DNA from: JBEKYH01 sp049511115
GTDB taxonomy: Bacteria; Planctomycetota; Phycisphaerae; Tepidisphaerales; Tepidisphaeraceae
Length of the DNA: 11,509 nucleotides
NCBI GenBank assembly: GCA_049511115.1
Contig: JBEKYH010000305.1
Span: forward strand, 1 to 11,509
Reading direction: 5' to 3'
Shown: in pieces, positions 6,869 to 11,509 of the stretch
Position numbering within the stretch: the first letter of the stretch is position 1
Layout: every line of letters begins with the position of its first letter
Translations under genes and position numbers: made by a program
Notes under the pieces: generated by a model
Told to the model about the DNA's origin: nothing
Database searches by the model: none
The model's input: the letters and a program-made list of their open reading frames with translations, nothing else

Positions 6869-8603
6869 GTTGCACCTCCGTAGCGGCCGCTGAGGGCGTG
6901 AGGAAATCCATCGAAGGCTGCGTGGTGACCGGGCCGGACGGTTTCGTCGGCGCTTCAGACAGGCGCTTGAGCACATCCACCAGCGGGCTGTCCGTGGTGG
7001 TCAAGATCGACTTAATCGAGGGAGCGACCTTCTGGTAAAAGTAATATTGGGCCAGTGCGTTGCCGTCGCCAAAAGCCGCGACCTGCCGTGCCAGCGGTTC
7101 GGCTTCGGCCTGTTTTTGCAGGAGAATCACGTCGGCCTCGGCGGTGCCGCGCGAGACGATGGCGGCGGCCTGCTGCCGGGCGGCTTCGAGGCGCAGCTTG
7201 GCGACTTCCAGGTCCTGATTGGCCTGCGTGACCGCGACATCGCGCGTCTGTTCGGCCTGCTTCACGACCGTCACTACCTGTTTGTTGGATACGCCGATCT
7301 TGTCGTTCTGGTTGCGCATCTCTTCCTGCGTGGCCAGATCGGCGTTGCTCTTGGCCACCTGAATTTGCTGCTGCAAGGTATTGATCTGTTGCAACGCCTG
7401 CCCGCGCTGCGTGATCGGTTCGCGGATTTTGTCGGGGGGAATGATGTTGCGAATCCAGGCCTGGCGAATGGTCACGCCCTGCTTGGCGCAGGCGTCGCGC
7501 AGCATTTGTTCAAATTGCAGGCGGAACTTTTCCTTGGTGTCGCCGCTGATGAAATCGCGGCCGGTGTACTGACTGCCAACCAACCGGCAAAAGCCGCGCG
7601 CGTACGGAAGGATGACTTTCTCTTCCAGCAATGGCGCCAGTTCGCCGCCTTCGCTGTACTGCACATAGATTAACGGAAGGTCCTCGGGCGAGATCGACCA
7701 TTCCACGAATCCCTCAATTTGAATATCAAATCCGTCTGATGAGGGAAAACGGATCGGATCAGCCTCGCCGGTCTTGGGATCAATGCTCATCTCAAAGCGC
7801 TGGCTCTGGATGCTGATCGGCGTGACGCGACGAACAAACGGATTGATAAAGCGGAAGCCTTCCGGCTCGGTGATTTTTTGCGTGCCCTGCTCGCCCTGAT
7901 CGACGAGGTATTCATTCGGACTGGCGGGCATCGCGCCGGCCATCACAGTGACGACACCGCGATAGCCCGGGTTCACCTGCACGGGATCGACTTGCAGGAC
8001 CTGATAGGCATATGGGTTGGCGTATTCGTTATATCGCCCAGGCTCCAGGACACCGGGCAGCGGCCCGCGCTCGGCGGCGTTGGGATCGGCCAGAACTTGT
8101 CCCGCTGGCAGCGACTTGCCGAATTTGCGGATGACGATGCCGACCTTGCCGTTGGGGATGATCGCTGTAGCGGCCACCTGATCGGAGGAAATCACCTCGC
8201 GCTCGTAATCGAAGGGGCTAAAGCCGAAGTAGGTGCCTTCGGGATAGACCTGCTCGAGAATGCCGTTGCAATCGCCGTAATCTTTTTCCCATTGAGCGTA
8301 ACCCGATGGGTCTTTATCGCTATCGGGCGGGCGCGGGACGATCACTTGATCGCCGGGCAGGCTGCGCGAGCCGTCTTTTTTCATGAGCACCATCACTTCG
8401 CCCGGCCCGACCACGACGCGCCGCACGAACCAGAAATAGGCGCCGTAACCTATTGCCCAGATCAGCACGAGGGCGACGAGCTTGGAGGCGGTCGAGCCGC
8501 CACGGGGATGGGGCGCCCAATCACGATGGCGAGGGTCGGGCGGATGAGTTCCGCCCGGGGGCGAATCGTCATGCACAGGCGAATCATGATGGAAGAGTTT
8601 CAT
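6855..8603 (-). CDS. SPFH/band 7 membrane protein, first paralogue (582 aa)
   Basis: This is a paralogue of the next gene with the same plan. A His/Asp/Pro-rich cytoplasmic leader covers residues 1-40 and one membrane helix about 41-60. Three tandem beta-type repeats follow (about 65-150, 150-212 and 212-272). The second has 'VGIVIRKFGKSLPAGQV' and 'VLEPGRYNEYANPYAY', close to 'LVINKFGESLPPDMV' of the partner. The SPFH core is about 275-392. A Gln/Ala-rich coiled coil follows (about 397-505), then a helical end and a tail with 'TTQPS'. The start at 8603 is fixed by an ATGA overlap with the stop of the preceding gene and a GGAG 7 nt upstream; an in-frame ATG at 8648 is inside that gene. Pairs of adjacent SPFH genes usually encode alternating subunits of one ring. 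Its job here is unknown; protein quality control or membrane organisation are possible. Confidence 0.9.
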   Translation of the reverse strand: MKLFHHDSPVHDDSPPGGTHPPDPRHRDWAPHPRGGSTASKLVALVLIWAIGYGAYFWFVRRVVVGPGEVMVLMKKDGSRSLPGDQVIVPRPPDSDKDPSGYAQWEKDYGDCNGILEQVYPEGTYFGFSPFDYEREVISSDQVAATAIIPNGKVGIVIRKFGKSLPAGQVLADPNAAERGPLPGVLEPGRYNEYANPYAYQVLQVDPVQVNPGYRGVVTVMAGAMPASPNEYLVDQGEQGTQKITEPEGFRFINPFVRRVTPISIQSQRFEMSIDPKTGEADPIRFPSSDGFDIQIEGFVEWSISPEDLPLIYVQYSEGGELAPLLEEKVILPYARGFCRLVGSQYTGRDFISGDTKEKFRLQFEQMLRDACAKQGVTIRQAWIRNIIPPDKIREPITQRGQALQQINTLQQQIQVAKSNADLATQEEMRNQNDKIGVSNKQVVTVVKQAEQTRDVAVTQANQDLEVAKLRLEAARQQAAAIVSRGTAEADVILLQKQAEAEPLARQVAAFGDGNALAQYYFYQKVAPSIKSILTTTDSPLVDVLKRLSEAPTKPSGPVTTQPSMDFLTPSAAATEVQHGKD

Positions 8604-8848
8604 AGGTTGCTCCGCGATGAGTCGAGTTTCCGGCCACATTGGGAACAAAACCGCGCGACGCTTGGCACGCTGGCGCCACAGGAGGGGCAGGACTGCATGG
8701 AGGTGTTGTCATTCCATTGACCAGCGCCCCCCAATCCCCGGCCTGCGCGGTCCCAACCGCGCGACTTTCTGAACATCAACGCCACCACCAGCGCGAACAT
8801 CGCCAGCATGGGAATGAACACAAGCCAGGGGAATTCCAGGTCTGACAT
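8600..8848 (-). CDS. Small membrane protein with C-terminal double zinc ribbon (82 aa), first gene of the SPFH operon
   Basis: One membrane helix covers about residues 8-26 ('LVFIPMLAMFALVVALMF'). A basic Gly-rich linker follows, then a double zinc ribbon, 'CPSCGASVPSVARFCSQCG' with Cys54, Cys57, Cys68 and Cys71. It has no catalytic residues and is probably an adaptor. The stop overlaps the start of the first SPFH gene (ATGA), so the two are co-translated and probably work together. In Bacillus, the SPFH protein YdjI carries a zinc ribbon on the same chain; here the ribbon is a separate but coupled gene. The start at 8848 has GGAAGG 8 nt upstream. The promoter element at 8857-8923 lies directly in front, so this is the operon's first gene. 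Confidence 0.85.
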   Translation of the reverse strand: MSDLEFPWLVFIPMLAMFALVVALMFRKSRGWDRAGRGLGGAGQWNDNTSMQSCPSCGASVPSVARFCSQCGRKLDSSRSNL

Positions 8849-8856
8849 GGGACCCG

Positions 8857-8923
8857 CCTTCCGTTGTGACTATTGTCGGTTATCGCGGCGGCAAGGCAAT
8901 TATATGTTGACAGGATTTTTATC
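8857..8923 (-). promoter_or_regulatory. Promoter and leader of the SPFH operon (copy 1 of a duplicated element)
   Basis: On the minus strand this reads GATAAAAA, 6 nt, CAACATATAATTGCC, with a perfect -10 TATAAT at 8904-8899. It continues to a shared CCGACAAT (8879-8872) and the CGGAAGG ribosome site of the 82-aa gene. It aligns without gaps to 9575-9509 in front of the next gene upstream (48 of 67 bases by hand count). No good -35 TTGACA is present at 17 nt; GATAAAAA may replace it or bind a regulator. Confidence 0.65.
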
Positions 8924-8934
8924 GGCGCAAGGGG

Positions 8935-9477
8935 CTATTGACCCACGGGCGGGAGCTTTGCCAGCCGGTCGGCGGCGGCTTTTTTGTACGCCGTGCCTAC
9001 AAGCTTCAAAATGGCCAACTCGCCATCGTGGGAGGAGAGATAGGTTCCAAACGCCTGCACATTGGTAAAGCAGGCGCGCGCGTCATCGGATTTCGCATTC
9101 TTCGCGTCCCCGTCGCCGCGGGTGAGGACTTCCCGGGCCAGGCTTTTCAACGAGTCAGTGCGGGTTGTCATCTCCTGCTGCAAATTGGGATCGCTGGCAA
9201 CCTTTTGGTCGAACTGGGCCTCGGTTAATCCCAGGATCGGATCGGCGGGGAGGAAACCGCCGTTGGTCCAATCGGCCGCAATGAAGCCTGCAACCGCGGC
9301 GTTCTTCTTGCCTGCGATCCACAGGTCCAGCGGGCTTCCCGCTTGCGCTGGTTCAGTCGTGGCGTCGAGTCGCAGCGTGTTGGCTCCCGCATGAGGGAGA
9401 GACTGGTCCAAGATCGGGGTTACCAACAGGCCCGTCATCACAATCGCCGCCAATCGCCGCCGCGCTAATGTCGCCAT
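8935..9477 (-). CDS. Secreted protein of unknown function (180 aa)
   Basis: I do not recognise a family. The N-terminus has a basic start and a hydrophobic core ('MATLARRRLAAIVMTGLLVTPIL') ending near 'PHAGA', so it is probably exported. A short linker with 'TTEPAQ' follows, then a mainly helical, mixed-charge domain of about 130 residues with one Cys. It has no evident catalytic motif. I chose the ATG at 9477: the TATAAT at 9556-9551 would put the transcript start near 9544, so the in-frame ATG at 9534 would leave almost no leader. The start at 9477 also places the signal peptide at the very N-terminus. A loose GGGAA lies about 8 nt upstream. The gene ends only 12 bp before the SPFH operon promoter element, and its own promoter is a copy of that element. 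The two units may therefore respond to the same signal. Confidence 0.75.
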   Translation of the reverse strand: MATLARRRLAAIVMTGLLVTPILDQSLPHAGANTLRLDATTEPAQAGSPLDLWIAGKKNAAVAGFIAADWTNGGFLPADPILGLTEAQFDQKVASDPNLQQEMTTRTDSLKSLAREVLTRGDGDAKNAKSDDARACFTNVQAFGTYLSSHDGELAILKLVGTAYKKAAADRLAKLPPVGQ

Positions 9478-9508
9478 GGAGTCGTTCCCGAGTGAAATGC
9501 AATCTGTT

Positions 9509-9575
9509 CTTTCCGCTGAGGTGATTGTCGGCATTCGGCGTGGCCGGGCAATTATATGTTGCGGGAGTTTTTATC
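9509..9575 (-). promoter_or_regulatory. Promoter and leader of the 180-aa secreted protein (copy 2 of the duplicated element)
   Basis: GATAAAAA (9575-9568), 6 nt, CAACATATAATTGCC with TATAAT at 9556-9551, then CCGACAAT (9531-9524) and CGGAAAG (9515-9509), all at exactly the spacing seen in copy 1. The conserved CGGAAAG lies about 32 nt before the ATG chosen for this gene, so here it is not the ribosome site. Conservation beyond the -10 suggests duplication or a shared regulator site. Confidence 0.65.
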
Positions 9576-9635
9576 ATCGGCAGCCATATCCAGGCGCCTC
9601 TTCGCACGCGTGACAGTCTTGGCGGTAGAGCCCTT

Positions 9636-9745
9636 GTCCCCTCCCCCGGGGGGTCCGCGGTGACACAACGCATCTGTCAAAGCCCCCTCTCCAGCCCTTC
9701 CCCGGAAATACGGCTCGACGCGGCTCGCCGCAGGCCGGGGACGGG
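9636..9745. repeat. REP-like palindromic repeat cluster
   Basis: This part of the 9478-9856 gap holds GC-rich palindromes. There is a CCCCC/GGGGG block at about 9643-9652. A small TGACA/TGTCA hairpin lies at 9661-9679. A long stem pairs CCCTTCCCCGG (9695-9705) with CCGGGGACGGG (9735-9745), with one mismatch, over a loop that contains CGGCTCG twice. The CCCCTCTCC wording links it to the element at 3921-3960. It separates the two divergent genes (9477 minus, 9857 plus) and may be a dispersed repeat. I see no gene in it. Confidence 0.5.
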
Positions 9746-9825
9746 GGATGAGTCGTCACCGAAGCTGTCGCGCACTCCTTTGCGCTGCTGAAAAATTTAT
9801 AGAATACCTGCGGCATTAAATTGGC

Positions 9826-9856
9826 TATAATCCTGTGAACCTAATCGGAGGTCTCT
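9826..9856 (+). promoter_or_regulatory. -10 box and ribosome site of the TolB/FlgO-like gene
   Basis: A perfect TATAAT at 9826-9831 is followed by a strong GGAGG at 9847-9851, 5 nt before the ATG at 9857. The leader would be about 20 nt. No TTGACA-like -35 is seen 16-18 nt upstream. TGGC directly before the -10 is close to an extended -10. Confidence 0.55.
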
Positions 9857-10699
9857 ATGCGTTCCTCCTTGATGCTCACCACGGTCCTCTCGGCAGCAGC
9901 GTCTCTTCTGCTCGGCGTCGCTCAGGCCGGCGCACAGGATGAGCCCACCACGCAACCGACGCGGATGTATTATCCGCCCAGCCCGTACGCGATCGGCGTG
10001 ATGGTGCTTCCGTTCCGGCAAATTGACCCCACTCCCGAGGGCCAGCCGATTTCCCAGGCGATCGATCAGAATTTCCAAATCATGGCGAGGAATCCGCTGG
10101 TTCGGCTGATATCGCCGCCGACGGACCTTCCCCTCAATACCGGCGACGCCCTTCAGGATGGCCTTGACGCACAGGCCAAATACGTCGTGTATGGAACGTA
10201 TACTGTCGCGGACAATCAGGTGACGGTCAGTGGCTCGCTCATTTCCGTCGCCGACGGGCGGACTGCCAAGCCCCTGAGCGCCAGCGGCCCGTTGAGTGAT
10301 CTCAGCCAAGTCGAGGACTCACTATTCACGCAGGTCGTGGCTGTGCTGCCGGCGCCGCCGAGCGAGCCGGCGCCAGTTCCAGTATTTGTGAACGGCGCGC
10401 CTCAGGCTGACCAACCCGCTTCATCCGGCTTCGTATATCTGGGCGGCGGCGGCGACCCATACGCCGGCGATCCGTACTTCAGCGGTATTTACGTTGGCGG
10501 TCTCTATGGAGGCTACGGCGGATATTACGGGGGCGGCTACGGCGGTTATTCCGGAGGGCGCAGCCATTTCAGTTACGGCAATAACCGCGGATTCCACACG
10601 GCCTATCAAAACGGCGTCCCCCGCGGCATTGGAATCGGCGCGCCAGCCTTAGGCGCTCGCGGCTTTTACGGCGGAATCAGGGGCGGCGGCAGGCCTTGA
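9857..10699 (+). CDS. Exported TolB/FlgO-like protein with Gly/Tyr-rich C-terminus (280 aa)
   Basis: A signal peptide covers about residues 1-26 ('LSAAASLLLGVAQAGA'). A 'TTQP' linker follows. Residues 45-163 resemble the alpha/beta fold of TolB N-terminal, FlgO and CsgG-like domains. The opening strand is 'AIGVMVLPFRQI', then a helix 'ISQAIDQNFQIM', 'LVRLIS', 'GLDAQAKYVVYGTYTV', 'VTVSGSLISVADGRT' and a closing helix. This pattern of 'lipoprotein-like factor that reports presence and sums effects' is typical of the family, but no enzyme site is known for it. A Pro-rich linker (164-186) leads to a Gly/Tyr tail with repeats such as 'GGYGGYYGGGYGGYSGG' (about 192-235), which may be cell-surface or matrix material. 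It is the only plus-strand gene, with its own promoter. The domain call is by eye; function is unknown. Confidence 0.8.
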   Translation: MRSSLMLTTVLSAAASLLLGVAQAGAQDEPTTQPTRMYYPPSPYAIGVMVLPFRQIDPTPEGQPISQAIDQNFQIMARNPLVRLISPPTDLPLNTGDALQDGLDAQAKYVVYGTYTVADNQVTVSGSLISVADGRTAKPLSASGPLSDLSQVEDSLFTQVVAVLPAPPSEPAPVPVFVNGAPQADQPASSGFVYLGGGGDPYAGDPYFSGIYVGGLYGGYGGYYGGGYGGYSGGRSHFSYGNNRGFHTAYQNGVPRGIGIGAPALGARGFYGGIRGGGRP

Positions 10700-10709
10700 G
10701 GATAGGAGT

Positions 10710-10730
10710 GAGGGCTGAGGGGCGAGGGCT
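10710..10730. repeat. Three G-rich heptamers in a convergent gap
   Basis: GAGGGCT, GAGGGGC and GAGGGCT stand in tandem between the stop of the TolB/FlgO-like gene and the stop of bioD. The two genes converge here with 65 bp between them. A possible GAGAC/GTCTC stem (10733-10737 with about 10761-10765) is too weak to call a terminator. Confidence 0.35.
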
Positions 10731-10764
10731 TAGAGACGGAAAATCGCGGCTCAAATTTCTAGTC

Positions 10765-11499
10765 TCAACTTTCTCTGCAGGAGACTGCATCCCAATCCAC
10801 CGAGCTAATCGCTGCCGCAACGTCCTCGGGGACGCGCGGGCCGATTGGGCCGGTGGTCTCGGGCGCCAGGCATAGCACCGGCACTTTTCCCCATCGCTCA
10901 ATCGCCCGCGGATTGGTCTCCTCCGCCAAACCCGGCGTCTCCGGCGGATAGCGGTTGATGACCACGCCGGCGAGTTTGATGTTGCGCGAGCGCAGGGCCG
11001 CGCAGGTCAGCAGCGTGTGATTGATCGTCCCCAAGCCGGGGCGGGCGACCACCACCGCCGGCAATCTGAGCGACTCGGCCACTTCGAGAAATGTCGTCTT
11101 CGCATCCATCGGCGTCATGATCCCGCCGATGCCTTCGACGATCATCACGTCTGCCCCGCGCGACATGGTTTGGATAGCTGATTCAATCGCCGCCCAATCC
11201 AGTGGCTGATGGGCCCGCTCAGCCGCGACGGCGGGAGCCAGCGGCTCGGCGTAACGCTGCGGGCAGACCAGATCGAGCGGATGCCGCGTGTCGGCACAAT
11301 GGGCTAGAAACTCCGCGTCCTCGCTGACCAGGCCCTCACGCCGATGAACGCAGCCGGAGCCGGCGGGTTTGCAGACGGCTACGCGGCGGCCGCGGCGAAG
11401 GAAATATTGCGCGATGGCGCCGGCGATCAGCGTTTTGCCGACGGCGGTGTCGGTGCCGAGGATGAGGAGGCCGGGGATTTGGATAGGCGAGAGGTTCAT
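10765..11499 (-). CDS. bioD: Dethiobiotin synthetase
   Basis: BioD closes the ureido ring of dethiobiotin from 7,8-diaminopelargonic acid, CO2 and ATP, the next-to-last step of biotin synthesis, in the cytoplasm. The 244-aa protein has the usual length. The P-loop is 'GTDTAVGKT' (15-23), the exact BioD form. Lys44 in 'VCKPAGSG' matches the substrate lysine of the family. Asp61 lies in 'SEDAEF'. 'PLAPAVAA' (87-94) is the substrate-binding stretch. 'VEGIGG' (121-126) has the conserved Glu122 (usually EGAGG). 'GLGTINHTLLT' (155-165) and 'INRYP' (181-185) are the late motifs that bind substrate and base. The start at 11499 lies 10 bases from the right edge, so a longer form or an overlap with an upstream bio gene cannot be excluded. 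Neighbouring bioA, bioF or bioB may lie just outside. The call is firm. Confidence 0.95.
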   Translation of the reverse strand: MNLSPIQIPGLLILGTDTAVGKTLIAGAIAQYFLRRGRRVAVCKPAGSGCVHRREGLVSEDAEFLAHCADTRHPLDLVCPQRYAEPLAPAVAAERAHQPLDWAAIESAIQTMSRGADVMIVEGIGGIMTPMDAKTTFLEVAESLRLPAVVVARPGLGTINHTLLTCAALRSRNIKLAGVVINRYPPETPGLAEETNPRAIERWGKVPVLCLAPETTGPIGPRVPEDVAAAISSVDWDAVSCRES

Positions 11500-11509
11500 G
11501 GGCGCTCGC

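Noticed and set aside
5546..6883. Long plus-strand open frame (445 codons)
   Set aside because: Antisense to the second SPFH gene. No domain and no ribosome site; a shadow of the real gene. The same holds for plus-strand frames at 2828-3616, 7047-7673 and 7878-8720.
6869..6976. Upstream extension of the second SPFH gene
   Set aside because: The added residues are Arg-rich, lie wholly inside the preceding gene, and would bury the membrane helix. GGAGGTG supports the ATG at 6868.
8604..8648. Upstream extension of the first SPFH gene
   Set aside because: The ATG at 8648 lies inside the zinc-ribbon gene. The ATGA overlap and GGAG favour 8603.
9478..9534. Earlier ATG for the secreted 180-aa protein
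   Set aside because: It would lie about 10 nt from the predicted transcript start and hide the signal peptide behind a polar stretch.
1..11509. CRISPR array, insertion sequence, tRNA or rRNA genes
   Set aside because: No regularly spaced repeats, transposase-like frames, terminal inverted repeats around a gene, or tRNA/rRNA signatures were seen.

Overview
The window reads like a chromosomal piece of a GC-rich bacterium, most likely a planctomycete (Phycisphaerae-like). This is inferred from paired membrane SPFH proteins with zinc-ribbon partners, 'TTQP' linkers in secreted or membrane proteins, and generous spacing between small operons. There are no phage, transposase or CRISPR genes. All genes but one lie on the minus strand.

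Region 1 (1-2409, minus): a LolD/MacB-type ABC exporter. The ATPase carries an unusual in-frame N-terminal extension with a Cys/His motif. An FtsX-like permease follows and runs off the left edge. Region 2 (2489-3781, minus): a secreted SGNH/GDSL carbohydrate esterase resembling CE12 rhamnogalacturonan acetylesterases. Region 3 (3782-4682): about 900 bp without a protein gene. It holds a REP-like hairpin, a minus-strand intrinsic terminator, a chain of stable hairpins that may be an unidentified structured RNA, and an AT-rich stretch.

Region 4 (4683-8848, minus): the most interesting part. It is a compact operon of (i) a small TM plus double zinc-ribbon protein, (ii) a 582-aa SPFH protein, (iii) a 543-aa SPFH paralogue, (iv) a small double zinc-ribbon gene that looks frameshifted, (v) a TM plus zinc-ribbon miniprotein and (vi) a 67-aa miniprotein. 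ATGA and 14-nt overlaps couple the first three genes. Both SPFH proteins have an N-terminal membrane anchor, three tandem beta-type repeats, an SPFH core and a long coiled coil. That is the layout of HflK/HflC-like or vault-like cages. Region 5 (8935-9477, minus): a secreted protein of unknown function. Its promoter and leader are a diverged copy of the ones in front of the SPFH operon, so the two units are probably co-regulated.

Region 6 (9478-9856): REP-like palindromes and the promoter of the only plus-strand gene. Region 7 (9857-10699, plus): an exported TolB/FlgO-like protein with a Gly/Tyr-rich tail. Region 8 (10765-11499, minus): dethiobiotin synthetase (bioD), probably the end of a biotin operon that lies beyond the right edge.
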